Shown here: positions 1 to 7,538 of the stretch, piece by piece
Layout: each line of letters opens with the position of its first letter
How positions within the stretch are numbered: position 1 is the stretch's first letter
Source of the DNA: UKL13-2 sp031394335
Lineage (GTDB): Bacteria; Pseudomonadota; Gammaproteobacteria; Burkholderiales; Usitatibacteraceae
Length of the DNA stretch: 21,166 bases
Reading direction: 5' to 3'
Assembly: GCA_031394335.1 (NCBI GenBank)
Contig: JANMXS010000257.1
Location: 1 to 21,166, forward strand
The notes under the pieces: model-generated
Databases searched by the model: none
What the model was told of the DNA's origin: nothing
Seen by the model: only the letters and a program-made list of their open reading frames with translations
Program-made: the position numbers and the translations under genes

Positions 1-275
1 AGTTTGCCAATGCCTCGGAGGAAGAACGCACCGCCGCAGGCGACCGCAGCCCGGGTGTCCTGCTCGCATCCGGCTACATTGCCGGCGGCGCGCTGGCCGG
101 TATTCTCATCGCCTTCACCGCCGGTGTGTTGACCGACTTCGACAAGACCGTGACCGACTGGTCGACGAAGAGCAATCCGTTCTTTGAAGGACCAAGCGCA
201 GACCTGCTGTCGCTGCTGCCCTATGCCTTGCTGATTGGCTTTCTGTATTGGACGGCGCGGGTGAAGAAAGCCTAG
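1..275 (+). CDS. OPT-family oligopeptide transporter, C-terminal fragment (cut by window edge)
   Basis: The frame starting at base 3 is open from the window edge and ends at TAG 273-275, giving about 90 residues. It shows two hydrophobic segments: one with the glycine-rich run VLLASGYIAGGALAGI followed by LIAFTAGVL, and a last helix near LLSLLPYALLIGFLYW, ending in a short basic tail (TARVKKA). The G-rich SGYIAGGALAGI stretch near the C-terminus is typical of the OPT (oligopeptide transporter) superfamily, inner-membrane secondary transporters of small peptides or metal chelates. The acidic/polar loop between the helices (DFDKTVTDWSTKSNPFFEG) fits a C-terminal transmembrane pair. Only the tail is visible, so substrate and start are unknown. 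A hairpin terminator follows 28 bases after the stop, so this is the last gene of its transcript. Family call is by recognition of this region only. Confidence 0.6.
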   Translation, partial: FANASEEERTAAGDRSPGVLLASGYIAGGALAGILIAFTAGVLTDFDKTVTDWSTKSNPFFEGPSADLLSLLPYALLIGFLYWTARVKKA

Positions 276-303
276 CCGCCCGGGCTGTGAACTCAATCAA
301 AAA

Positions 304-331
304 GCGGGGGCATCATGCTTCCGCATTTTTT
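304..331 (+). terminator. Rho-independent terminator after the OPT gene
   Basis: GCGGGGGC pairs with GCTTCCGC (8 bp with two G-T pairs) around a 5-base loop ATCAT, followed directly by A and six T residues. It lies 28 bases after the transporter stop and 33 bases before the next start, and ends the upstream transcript. Confidence 0.75.
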
Positions 332-364
332 AAATGGCATTGATAAAAGAAAAAGGAAAATCCG

Positions 365-2095
365 GTGAAACAAATTTCGACCGCTGCTCTCGCTGCACTT
401 GCCGGCGCGCTGGCGCTGACCTATGGATGCGCAGTCGGGATTCATACACCCGCTGCGACTACTTCAACTGATGCATCGAGTAGCGCCGCGCTGAAATCCA
501 TCAGCGGCGCAAGCGTATTGCAACATATCAAAACCCTGTCCTCCGATGACTTCGAAGGCCGCTCACCCGGCACCCGCGGCGAAGCGATGACCACCGACTA
601 CATCGCCAAACAATTTACGCAGATGGGACTGGCGCCCGGTAATCCGGACGGCACTTATTTCCAGAGCGTGCCCTTGGTGGGCACCTTGTCCAAGCCTGCG
701 CTCAGCTATACGGTAGCCGGCAAAACCGTCACGCTCAAGCCGAGCGACGATTTCGTCGCCTGGTCGCCGCGCCAGGAGGCCACCGTCAGCATCAAGCAAT
801 CGGAAATGGTGTTTGTCGGCTATGGCGTGGTCGCGCCCGAGTATGGCTGGGACGACTACAAGGGCATGGACCTGCGCGGCAAGACCATCGTCATGCTGAT
901 CAACGACCCGGCAATTCCCGATCCGAAAGACCCCGCCAGGCTCGACCCCAATATGTTCCAGGGCAACGCCATGACCTACTACGGGCGCTGGACCTACAAG
1001 TACGAGATGGCCGCCAGGCTCGGTGCGGCAGCGGCGATTATCGTGCACGAGACCAAGCCCGCGTCCTATCCTTATGAGGTAGTCCGCAACTCCTGGGGAC
1101 GAGAAAATTTCACGGTGAAGATGGACGGCGTTCATCCCGACTTTCCAGCGGTGCCGGCATGGATGCAACTGGATCGCGCCAGGGAATTGTTCCGCGCCAG
1201 CGGCCTCGATTTCGAGGCCATGAAAAAAGCCGCGCTATCAAAAAATTTCAAGCCGGTGAAGTTGGGCGCCGTCGCCAATTTCGAGGTGAAAAATACCTGG
1301 CAGGACGTTACCTCGAAAAACGTCATCGCCAAAATCGAAGGCAGCGACCCGGTGTTGAAGAATGAATACATCGTCTACACGGCGCACTGGGATCATTTCG
1401 GCATCGATGAGACCTTGCCCGGTCCGCGCACCCAGCAGATTTATCACGGCGCGGTGGATAACGCTTCGGGGGTTGCCGTGCTGTTGGAGTTGGCCAAGGC
1501 CTTCAAGGCAATGCCGGTTGCACCCAAGCGCACCATCGTATTTCTGGCGGTGACCGCTGAAGAGCGTGGCCTGCTGGGCGCGCAATACTATGCGCAGCAT
1601 CCGCTCTACCCGCTGCAACGCACCCTGATCAACATCAATATGGACGGCATCAACACTTGGGGCCGCACCCGCGATGTGGCTATTGTCGGCTACGGCAAAT
1701 CCAGCGCCGACGATATCGTAACGCGCATCGCGGCAACGCAGGGGCGTGGCGTGGTGTCGGCGCCGCGCCCTGAAAGCGGCGGCTTTTATCGCAGCGACCA
1801 GTTCGAGTTTGCCAAGGTCGGGGTGCCGGTGGTGTACGCCAAAAGCAGCGATAGCTATATCGGCAAGCCCGCCAATTATGCTGCGGAGAAAGCTGATGAC
1901 TACACCGCGCACAGTTACCACAAGGTCACCGATATCGTGCGCGATGACTGGGATCTGAGCGGCGCAGTGGAAGACGTGCAGATGCTGTTTCTGGTCGGTC
2001 TCGATGTTGCGCAGGGGAGTGCGTATCCGCAGTGGAAGGCGGGTGCCGAGTTCAAGGCCAAGCGGGATCAAATGATGGGCAATGGCGCACGCTAG
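365..2095 (+). CDS. Secreted M28-family metallopeptidase with PA-like insert
   Basis: The 576-residue product is a predicted co-catalytic zinc aminopeptidase/carboxypeptidase of family M28. An N-terminal export signal (1-21) ends in TYGC; Cys22 could be lipidated, but Thr at -3 and Tyr at -2 make the lipobox poor, so periplasmic or outer-membrane lipoprotein is an inference. Residues about 140-290 form the PA-like insertion found in many M28 enzymes (VGYGVVAPEYGWDDYKG). The metal ligands are all visible: His341 and Asp343 in TAHWDHFG, bridging Asp365 in GAVDNASG, Glu399/Glu400 in TAEERGLLG, Asp427 in NMDGIN, and His519 in HSYHKVTD. The start is GTG at 365, chosen because AAAGGA lies about 9 bases upstream and the signal peptide begins immediately. 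It is bounded by terminators on both sides, so it is monocistronic. The exact peptide substrate cannot be told from sequence. Confidence 0.9.
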   Translation: MKQISTAALAALAGALALTYGCAVGIHTPAATTSTDASSSAALKSISGASVLQHIKTLSSDDFEGRSPGTRGEAMTTDYIAKQFTQMGLAPGNPDGTYFQSVPLVGTLSKPALSYTVAGKTVTLKPSDDFVAWSPRQEATVSIKQSEMVFVGYGVVAPEYGWDDYKGMDLRGKTIVMLINDPAIPDPKDPARLDPNMFQGNAMTYYGRWTYKYEMAARLGAAAAIIVHETKPASYPYEVVRNSWGRENFTVKMDGVHPDFPAVPAWMQLDRARELFRASGLDFEAMKKAALSKNFKPVKLGAVANFEVKNTWQDVTSKNVIAKIEGSDPVLKNEYIVYTAHWDHFGIDETLPGPRTQQIYHGAVDNASGVAVLLELAKAFKAMPVAPKRTIVFLAVTAEERGLLGAQYYAQHPLYPLQRTLININMDGINTWGRTRDVAIVGYGKSSADDIVTRIAATQGRGVVSAPRPESGGFYRSDQFEFAKVGVPVVYAKSSDSYIGKPANYAAEKADDYTAHSYHKVTDIVRDDWDLSGAVEDVQMLFLVGLDVAQGSAYPQWKAGAEFKAKRDQMMGNGAR

Positions 2096-2128
2096 TTTCC
2101 CGATCGGCGCTTGGCATGACGTAAAACA

Positions 2129-2165
2129 ATCGGCCGGACCAGCATGCGCCGGTCCGGCCGATTTT
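2129..2165. terminator. Bidirectional terminator between convergent genes
   Basis: A perfect 13-bp stem, AATCGGCCGGACC with GGTCCGGCCGATT, encloses AGCATGCGCC. It is flanked by AAAAC on the left and TTTTC on the right, so it can end transcription from the M28 gene (+) and the substrate-binding-protein gene (-), which converge here. Confidence 0.85.
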
Positions 2166-2184
2166 CATTTGTACCGAACCCGAT

Positions 2185-3366
2185 TTATTTCTTGCGAAAG
2201 CGATCGACTTCGTCTTCCTTGTAGGCAAAGGTCACTTCGCCATTGCGAATCTCGCCCATCAAGGCAATCTGCTCGGTGACCGCCTCATGATTGGTCACGG
2301 AAAACGGGGCCTGATAGGTGGTAATGGTGCCGTACACCGGGCGCTTCAATGACTCCAGAGCCTTTTTTATATCCGCACCTTCCAGCGATTTTGCCTGGTT
2401 GATGGCCGAAGCTAGCAGCATCATCGCGTCATAGGCCTGGGCTGCCGACACCGCCGAGGGAATGCTGGTGGTGTTGTACTTGTTGTAATAGGCATTCAGA
2501 AAGGCGCTGCGGGTGAAATTGTTCGACGCCGCGATAAAGGTCTGCGGCATTCTGACGCCGTTGGCATTTTTGCCTGCACCTTTGAGGAATTGACGCTGCG
2601 ACAATCCCCAACTGCCGACCAGCGGCACTTTCCAGTCTGCCTTGGCCATTTCGTTGGCCAGTACCGCACCCTCCACCGCCAGGCAGTAGGACAACACCAC
2701 GTCCGCGCCGGCCGCCTTGGCACGCGCCACTTGGGCAGCCATATCTTTATCGCCGACCTTGAACGTTTCGACCAACACCGGCTTGATGCCGCGTTTGTCC
2801 ATCAGCTTCAACACGTCATCGCGGCCCAGCGTCCCGTACGGGCTGGTATCGTGAAAGATGGCAATCTTGCCAAGCTTCCGCTTATCGATAATATCGTTGA
2901 GGATCAGTTGCGGCTGGATGGCATCGCTGACGGCGACGCGGAAAATATAGTTATCCAAACCGGCGAATTGCGCTGTGATCTTGGCGCCGGTGGCAGCCGC
3001 AACGATCAGCGGAATCTTGCCGGCCTGAAATTCAGGCAAGGTCTCCAGCGTCGGCCCAGTATTGGCAAAGCCGATCACGGCAACCACCTTTTCCTTCTGG
3101 ATCAGGTCCTTGGTCACACTAAGTGCAACACTACCTGTGGCAGTGTCATCGCGTTCGACCAACTGGATGGGGCGCCCCAGGACGCCGCCCTTGAAGTTAT
3201 TGATCTCGTCGACGGCAAGCCTGGCGCCGTTGCGCATACTCTCACCCATATCGATAGACCCGCCACTGAGCGGCCCCGCGAAACCGATTTTGACCGGATC
3301 AGCCGCCCACGCTGTCGCACTGACGGTGATAATACTGATGGCAGCAATCAACACTCGTTTCAACAT
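2185..3366 (-). CDS. ABC transporter substrate-binding protein, branched-chain amino acid (LivK-like) type
   Basis: The 393-residue protein has a Sec signal peptide (MLKRVLIAAISIITVSATAWA, cleavage before ADPVKIG), then the type I periplasmic-binding fold of the Leu/Ile/Val-binding family: VKIGFAGPLSGGSIDMGES near the mature N-terminus, LVERDDTATGSVALS, KVVAVIGFANTGPT, and PLIVAAATGAKIT. It should bind an amino acid or related small carboxylate in the periplasm and hand it to a permease. The ATG at 3366 is preferred to an in-frame TTG at 3384 because GGGAG sits 5 bases before the ATG. No livH/M/G/F-type permease or ATPase genes lie beside it (GNAT upstream, M28 gene converging downstream), so it is an orphan binding protein. 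The ligand is not deducible; this family also serves aromatic and urea-type uptake systems. Confidence 0.88.
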   Translation of the reverse strand: MLKRVLIAAISIITVSATAWAADPVKIGFAGPLSGGSIDMGESMRNGARLAVDEINNFKGGVLGRPIQLVERDDTATGSVALSVTKDLIQKEKVVAVIGFANTGPTLETLPEFQAGKIPLIVAAATGAKITAQFAGLDNYIFRVAVSDAIQPQLILNDIIDKRKLGKIAIFHDTSPYGTLGRDDVLKLMDKRGIKPVLVETFKVGDKDMAAQVARAKAAGADVVLSYCLAVEGAVLANEMAKADWKVPLVGSWGLSQRQFLKGAGKNANGVRMPQTFIAASNNFTRSAFLNAYYNKYNTTSIPSAVSAAQAYDAMMLLASAINQAKSLEGADIKKALESLKRPVYGTITTYQAPFSVTNHEAVTEQIALMGEIRNGEVTFAYKEDEVDRFRKK

Positions 3367-3732
3367 GACATCTCCCAGGATCAATCAGAAGCCGTTGGCC
3401 TAGCCTGCTTTACAGGCATTATCTGGCAAATTCGAGTTTTCCATATTTGCGACGTTTTGTGTGTACCGAACTGTCAACTGGGCATTCGGCAGTTTTATTG
3501 CAAACTTGAACACAACCCCACACCAGCACTTCTGCTGCTGGGTGCGAAAGCGCCGTACGCCTGAATCGAGGACGGCCAGGCAACATTTGCCTGCATCGTG
3601 GTGACAATGCTTGCCGGCATTCCTTTTCTGCGGTTTTTTAAACGCAATGCTTGAACAGGCTGGAACCAACGTGTTCGCGCCGCTACACACGAGCGAAATG
3701 ATGCACCGCGGCTGCTCGGGAACGGTATGGGA
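3367..3732. other. Intergenic gap upstream of the substrate-binding protein gene
   Basis: This 366-bp stretch separates two minus-strand genes and should carry the promoter of the binding-protein gene. No credible gene is seen; the open frames here have no family resemblance. A perfect -35-like TTGACA on the minus strand (3472-3477) has no matching -10 at 16-18 bases. A 7-bp hairpin, CAGGCAA-CAT-TTGCCTG (3577-3593), has no T-tract and so is not a clear terminator. Confidence 0.5.
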
Positions 3733-4350
3733 CTACGGTCGGGCGGGGATGGTGTGCGCCTGCAACATCGACAGCACCGAACGCGCGAGCTTGGTGTTTT
3801 CGCGCAGGTTGCCAACGTAACTCGCTTGCTGGTCCTGCAGCCACTCAAGCATGATGGTTTCCGAAGTGGCGAGCGGCAACGTCAGTCGCGCCTCACTGTC
3901 GGTGCCGTCGCGCGACAGTTGCATGCCGTGCTTGTGCGCCAGGTGCATCATCGCCGCATTTTCGCTGAGGCAATGGATGATCACCTCGCGAACCGCGCGG
4001 TTGCGCAAGTACATGGTGGCGCGGGCGAACAAGGCGTTGCCAATGCCCATGCCACGGACGCCGTCCAGGACCGAGAGCCCCAGCTCCGCGCCGCTATCAA
4101 CATGCGTGACATGGGCAATATGCACTACGCCAATCAGGCGCAGGTCATCATCGCCTACGGCAAAAATACCGTCGCTTTCAAAATCGATGCGCTGTATGTA
4201 ATCGATGACGGACTCATCCGACAGCGTGGCGCCAAAGCGCAGACGCCGGTCATCGGCACTCAACTGCAGAAAATGCATCTGTACGCGATCACGGTCGGTG
4301 GCGTGAAGGCGCACGGCGATTGTGGCAATGGCGGGCAGGGTCGCGCTCAT
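3733..4350 (-). CDS. GNAT-family N-acetyltransferase
   Basis: The 205-residue protein has the GNAT fold. The acetyl-CoA-binding motif A is visible as ELGLSVLDGVRGMGIGNALF, with the R-G-M-G-I-G pyrophosphate loop at 99-104, followed by motif-B-like CLSENAAMMHLAHKHGM, where the substrate acyl pocket closes. The N-terminal part (HFLQLSADDRRLRFG) resembles the GNAT domains found alone or fused to acyl-CoA synthetase-like protein acetyltransferases, but here the domain stands alone. A C-terminal extension of about 40 residues (METIMLEWLQDQQAS region onward) is amphipathic. The ATG at 4350 is chosen because AAGGAG lies 5 bases upstream; an upstream extension of the frame lacks family similarity. 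It is divergent from the asparaginase-like gene. The acetylated substrate cannot be predicted. Confidence 0.82.
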   Translation of the reverse strand: MSATLPAIATIAVRLHATDRDRVQMHFLQLSADDRRLRFGATLSDESVIDYIQRIDFESDGIFAVGDDDLRLIGVVHIAHVTHVDSGAELGLSVLDGVRGMGIGNALFARATMYLRNRAVREVIIHCLSENAAMMHLAHKHGMQLSRDGTDSEARLTLPLATSETIMLEWLQDQQASYVGNLRENTKLARSVLSMLQAHTIPARP

Positions 4351-4474
4351 GGTGTCTCCTTGTGGGTTGACTGAGGACCGGTAGTACAGGCTCGCGGCGT
4401 GCATTCGCCCGGAAATGTGCGGGGAAGCCTGTTTACAATGCCGCAAACCCTTGTGTCCTGCCGCGCAAGGTGTT

Positions 4475-4503
4475 TTGCCTGTACGGCACAAACCGGCTAT
4501 CCT
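4475..4503 (+). promoter_or_regulatory. Possible sigma-70 promoter for the asparaginase-like gene
   Basis: TTGCCT (4475-4480) and TATCCT (4498-4503) are separated by 17 bases, each matching 4 of 6 consensus positions, and lie 65 bases before the ATG in the divergent intergenic region. Spacing is ideal but the hexamers are only moderate. Confidence 0.35.
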
Positions 4504-4568
4504 CGCCCCGGTCCGCAACCGTGGCACCTGTCTGCGTGACCCGCAAAAATTCGGCGAAAGGACTCTCC

Positions 4569-5093
4569 ATGCGCATCGCACTTTTCATTACCGGCGGCAC
4601 CTTCGACAAGGAATACAACGAGCTGAACGGCGAGCTGTTTTTCAAGAAAACCCACGTCAGGGACATGCTCGGCATCGGCCGCTCCCTGGCGCCGGCGCGC
4701 ATTGAAACGCTGATGATGAAAGACAGCCTGTTGATGACCGAAGGTGATCGGGCGTTGATCGCCAAGGCCTGCCAGGCCGCGAAGGAGAAAAACATCGTCA
4801 TCACCCACGGCACCGACACCATGGAACACACCGCGCGCTTTCTGGCGACGCGCGTATCCGGCAAGACGGTGATCCTGACCGGCGCAATGGTGCCGTATAA
4901 ATTTGGCTCGTCCGACGGACTGTTCAATCTGGGCAGCGCGCTGGCCTATGCGCAGGTATTGCCGGTCGGCATTTATGTGGTCATGAACGGACGCTACTTC
5001 GAGTGGGACAATGTGCGCAAGAACCGCAAGACCGGCTTCTTTGCAGAGCGCAAAGTGCGGCGCGCAGTCAAGAAGCAGCTGACATCTGGCTGA
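4569..5093 (+). CDS. Single-domain asparaginase-like protein
   Basis: The 174-residue protein matches only the N-terminal domain of type I/II L-asparaginases, which are about 320-350 residues in full-length enzymes. The two signature motifs are present: T-G-G-T at 8-11, containing the first catalytic threonine, and H-G-T-D-T-M at 80-85, with the second threonine/aspartate pair. TGAM follows at 104-107. The C-terminal domain that completes the substrate pocket across the dimer is missing, yet the frame ends cleanly at TGA with a basic tail (RKVRRAVKKQLTSG). Short stand-alone forms of this kind are known in Proteobacteria, so this is probably a genuine short family, not a truncation. Activity on asparagine is uncertain. 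The start at 4569 has AAAGGA 7-8 bases upstream and begins with the family's core strand (RIALFITGGT). It converges on the next gene with only 22 bases between stops. Confidence 0.82.
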   Translation: MRIALFITGGTFDKEYNELNGELFFKKTHVRDMLGIGRSLAPARIETLMMKDSLLMTEGDRALIAKACQAAKEKNIVITHGTDTMEHTARFLATRVSGKTVILTGAMVPYKFGSSDGLFNLGSALAYAQVLPVGIYVVMNGRYFEWDNVRKNRKTGFFAERKVRRAVKKQLTSG

Positions 5094-5115
5094 ATGCGAG
5101 CTGGTCGGTCAGCGC

Positions 5116-5802
5116 TTATCGCTGTGCGGATTCGCGCAAGAAACGCTTTTGCCGTTCCAGCTCGAGTGCGGCACGATTTCGATCAAGTTCATCCTGCGCT
5201 TGCTGGGCCCGCCGCGCCGCCTCGCGATCGAGTTTTTCGCGCGCCAGCTGATCCGGGGATTTGTAGCTGGTATCCGCCTCGAAGCGTTTGCCACGCTGTT
5301 CTTCCTCTCGCAAACGACGCTCGCGCTCGACACGTTCTTCTTCAAGGCGCAGCGATTCCAATCGCTCTCGCTCGAGTGTGGCTTGCCGCTCCAGCTCGCG
5401 GCGCTTGAATTCGGCGAGTTGTTGTTCGCGCCCTGCTGCTTCGCGCAACTGCTCCTGCATGGCAAGTTCTTTCTGCCGGTATTCGAAACCCAGGTAGCCG
5501 CCGGCAACGAGCAGCGGCACGCCGAGCAGCAGCAGCGAGCGCCGCATTGCGGTACGTCTCGTTTCGGCCTTGTCGGCATCCTCTCGCTGTTTTTGCCGTT
5601 GCGCATCGTAATCCGCCTTTCGCAACGGGCTCGATAACACGCGATATGCGGCACCGAATTCGGCAAGGGCGGCGGCGCGCGTCGCTTCGCTGAATGAGGC
5701 ATCCGCTTCGATAGCCTGTAGACGCTGCTCGTATGCGCGGGTAATCCACGTCGTGGTCGCGTTTTCAGGGATTTGCAGCAGATCGTAAAAGTCTTTTTTC
5801 AT
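5116..5802 (-). CDS. J-like domain membrane protein with long Glu/Arg coiled coil
   Basis: The 228-residue protein begins MKKDFYDLLQIPENAT, as in DnaJ J-domains, and keeps the later J-domain signature AYRVLSSPLRKADYD (about 52-66). The HPD loop needed to stimulate DnaK is absent: the helix II/III loop reads LQAIEADASFSE. A transmembrane helix follows (about 89-107, LLLLGVPLLVAGGYLGF), then roughly 120 residues dominated by Glu, Arg, Gln and Leu (ERERLESLRLEEERVERERR) that should form a long coiled coil. Topology is likely a cytoplasmic J-like head, one membrane anchor, and the coiled coil on the other side or in the cytoplasm depending on orientation. Without HPD it should not act as a classical co-chaperone; a scaffold or anchoring role is inference. 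The ribosome-binding site is weak (AAGCCGG). Confidence 0.7.
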   Translation of the reverse strand: MKKDFYDLLQIPENATTTWITRAYEQRLQAIEADASFSEATRAAALAEFGAAYRVLSSPLRKADYDAQRQKQREDADKAETRRTAMRRSLLLLGVPLLVAGGYLGFEYRQKELAMQEQLREAAGREQQLAEFKRRELERQATLERERLESLRLEEERVERERRLREEEQRGKRFEADTSYKSPDQLAREKLDREAARRAQQAQDELDRNRAALELERQKRFLRESAQR

Positions 5803-6331
5803 GCCGGCTTGGCGCTTAAATCAATTAGCCCGGATTATGCACGCAAACACCACAAGTCGCGTCGCCGCGCCTTCGCCTTCGCACGGCTGATCCGATTCGT
5901 TGATGGCTCAACAGCGATCCCACGATTCGCCGGTAAACCTGCTGCCAGCGCCATGCCGCAAGTGAAAGCTTGCAGCCGAAAAACCTGGCTGTACGCTGTC
6001 TGCTTGACGGGGACCTGAACCACTGCAAGCAGCCCTGGAAAAGAGACCCCTCGACAAATTCGCCAATCCACCGGATACGTGCGCCAGCGCACAGAGACCC
6101 CGTAAAAATAAGAAGATCATCATCGAACGATGGATGACGCTCATATTGAATTTGAGCTTGTTGATCGAATTCAGGATGCAGTGTCGTTTGCAGCGGCAGG
6201 GTGGAGCGGATTTTTTATATAAAGGCCATGCTGAATCTCGCCATATATTGCGGCCTGCCGGCAGCACACAGCGCACCACACCGTTTCCGTTTTTTGTCAT
6301 CCGTTTTTTTAATCACATGGAGAGTACCGAT
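5803..6331. other. 529-bp intergenic region between divergent genes, no gene recognised
   Basis: It separates the J-like gene (-) from the BON-lipoprotein operon (+), so it should hold promoters for both. Open frames in it have no coherent hydrophobic pattern or family motif. AT-rich patches near 6211-6221 (TTTTTTATATA) and 6242-6247 (TATATT) are possible -10 regions for the operon, but no matching -35 is seen at normal spacing, which would fit an alternative sigma factor or an activator-dependent promoter. No RNA gene was recognised. Confidence 0.45.
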
Positions 6332-6649
6332 ATGAAGAACTTTAAAGCCATTTCCACTTTTATCCTTGCTGCCCTGTTGGCGACCGTGCTGGGTTGCGCT
6401 GCAACGTCCACGCGGGAAGGCACCGGAGAATACATTGATGACAGCGTTATCACCACCAAGGTCAAGGCTGCGGTATTCAACGAACCCACGCTGAAATCGG
6501 CAGAAATCAACGTCGAAACCTTCAAGGGCGCCGTTCAGCTGAGCGGCTTCGTCAGCACCTGGGCCGATATTCAGAAAGCGGTCGAAGTTGCCGGCAGCGT
6601 CAAGGGTGTGACATCCGTCAAGAACGATATGCGGGTCAAGGGCAAGTAG
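6332..6649 (+). CDS. BON-domain lipoprotein (OsmY-like)
   Basis: The 105-residue protein has a lipoprotein signal with a good lipobox, VLGC (Cys22), and one BON domain at about 35-103: DDSVITTKVKAAVFNE, then INVETFKGAVQLSGFV with the conserved glycine, then AVEVAGSVKGVTSVKND. BON domains bind phospholipid and occur in periplasmic or outer-membrane stress proteins such as OsmY and DolP. The ATG at 6332 is preceded by GGAGA about 8 bases upstream; an in-frame upstream extension would bury the signal peptide and is rejected. It is the first gene of a six-gene same-strand block whose other members are small membrane proteins, suggesting an envelope role. Single rather than tandem BON domains are common in this family. 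Confidence 0.88.
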   Translation: MKNFKAISTFILAALLATVLGCAATSTREGTGEYIDDSVITTKVKAAVFNEPTLKSAEINVETFKGAVQLSGFVSTWADIQKAVEVAGSVKGVTSVKNDMRVKGK

Positions 6650-6680
6650 TCATCCGCCCGTCAAATCAGGAGTCACAAAT

Positions 6681-6827
6681 ATGCTCGAAACCATTGTCGT
6701 AATCCTGCTTATCCTCTGGCTGCTTGGTTTGGTTACCTCGTACACCATGGGCGGATTGATTCACATTCTCCTAGTCATCGCGATTGTGGTGATATTGATC
6801 CGCCTGATTCAAGGCCGGCGCCTGTAA
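6681..6827 (+). CDS. lmo0937-type small membrane protein (48 aa)
   Basis: This 48-residue protein starts at ATG 6681, with CAGGAG 9 bases upstream, and stops at TAA 6825-6827. It consists of two hydrophobic helices (LETIVVILLILWLLGLVTSY and LIHILLVIAIVVILIRL) joined by a TMGG turn and closed by a basic tail QGRRL. The W-L-L-G-L-V-(T/S)-x-Y-T-M-G-G-x-I-H-x-L-L pattern is that of the lmo0937 family (DUF5670), short membrane peptides of unknown function found beside stress genes. It lies 31 bases after the BON lipoprotein and is likely co-transcribed. Confidence 0.85.
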   Translation: MLETIVVILLILWLLGLVTSYTMGGLIHILLVIAIVVILIRLIQGRRL

Positions 6828-6951
6828 CAAACGGGAATTTCCTGCGCAGCCCGGCGGCGGGTGAAGCGATCCGGTTGTTCACGGCTTCTGCTTTAAACGT
6901 CGTCGCCGCTGTCAATGGCACAAATACAAGTGCCGATACCGGAGTAGTGAA

Positions 6952-7164
6952 ATGAATGCAGTCAAGATGTTGGCAATCGCGTTGATTGTCGCTGGCGCCC
7001 TGGGTTTGTTGTACGGCGGTTTCACTTACACCAAGGACACGCACGAGGCGAAGCTGGGCCCGATCTCGCTGACCGTCAAGGAGACCGAGTCCGTAAACAT
7101 CCCGATCTGGGCTGGTGTGGGTGCGTTAGTGGCGGGAGTGGTCCTGCTGTTTGCGCGCAAGTAA
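6952..7164 (+). CDS. 70-aa two-helix membrane protein of unknown function
   Basis: The protein has an N-terminal helix (about 6-23, MLAIALIVAGALGLLYGG), a hydrophilic segment FTYTKDTHEAKLGPISLTVKETESVNIP, and a C-terminal helix (about 51-68, IWAGVGALVAGVVLLFARK). With both ends apparently on the cytoplasmic side, the approximately 27-residue loop would face the periplasm. GGAG lies 7 bases before the ATG. I recall similar small proteins next to BON and DUF883 genes in betaproteobacteria but can give no named function. It sits 124 bases after the lmo0937-type gene and 17 bases before the DUF883 gene. Confidence 0.78.
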   Translation: MNAVKMLAIALIVAGALGLLYGGFTYTKDTHEAKLGPISLTVKETESVNIPIWAGVGALVAGVVLLFARK

Positions 7165-7181
7165 AATTTCAGGAATTCATC

Positions 7182-7529
7182 ATGAACACGACAGCGATGG
7201 CAATGGAGAAAAGCATGGAAAATTTATCCAATGGAGTCGATAAAGAAAAGTTGATCACCGATTTCAAGGTGGTGGTGGCAGATGCGGAAGCACTGTTGAA
7301 GGCGACTGCCAATCAAGGCGGCGAGAAGCTGGCCGAAGTCCGCGCCAAAGCGGAAGAATCGCTGCGGGTTGTCAAAGCCAGCATGGCGGAGGCGCAGGCG
7401 GAACTGCTGCTGAAAACAAAGGCGGCAGCCAAGGCGACCGATGTTTACGTACACGAAAACCCATGGAACGCCATCGGCGTCGCTGCCGGTTTGGGCCTGT
7501 TGATCGGCTGGCTCGCCGGTCGTCGCTAG
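7182..7529 (+). CDS. DUF883 family membrane-anchored protein (YqjD/ElaB-like)
   Basis: This 115-residue protein has a charged, helix-forming N-terminal two thirds (VDKEKLITDFKVVVADAEALL, EKLAEVRAKAEESLRVVKAS) and one C-terminal transmembrane helix. The hallmark VHENPWNAIGVAAGLGLLIG followed by WLAGRR is the DUF883 signature. E. coli members ElaB, YqjD and YgaM are tail-anchored inner-membrane proteins that bind ribosomes and are induced by RpoS in stationary phase; the same role here is inference. CAGGA lies about 8 bases upstream of the ATG. It is directly followed by YqjE- and YqjK-like genes, reproducing the E. coli yqjD-yqjE-yqjK order. Confidence 0.9.
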   Translation: MNTTAMAMEKSMENLSNGVDKEKLITDFKVVVADAEALLKATANQGGEKLAEVRAKAEESLRVVKASMAEAQAELLLKTKAAAKATDVYVHENPWNAIGVAAGLGLLIGWLAGRR

Positions 7530-7538
7530 TCGCCTGCC

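Noticed and set aside
3472..3477. Perfect TTGACA on the minus strand upstream of the binding-protein gene
   Set aside because: At 16-18 bases downstream the sequence reads CGTCGC-like hexamers, with nothing close to TATAAT, so it is not called as a promoter.
2590..3564. 324-codon open frame on the plus strand opposite the substrate-binding protein
   Set aside because: The minus strand has a signal peptide, a good ribosome-binding site and family motifs; the plus frame has none.
3577..3593. Perfect 7-bp hairpin CAGGCAA-CAT-TTGCCTG
   Set aside because: No T-tract on either strand and no gene end adjacent; the loop of three bases and short stem are compatible with chance.
5908..6300. 130-codon minus-strand open frame in the 529-bp gap
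   Set aside because: No ribosome-binding site at its start, no family motif, and a Cys/Arg/Ser-rich composition unlike the neighbouring genes.
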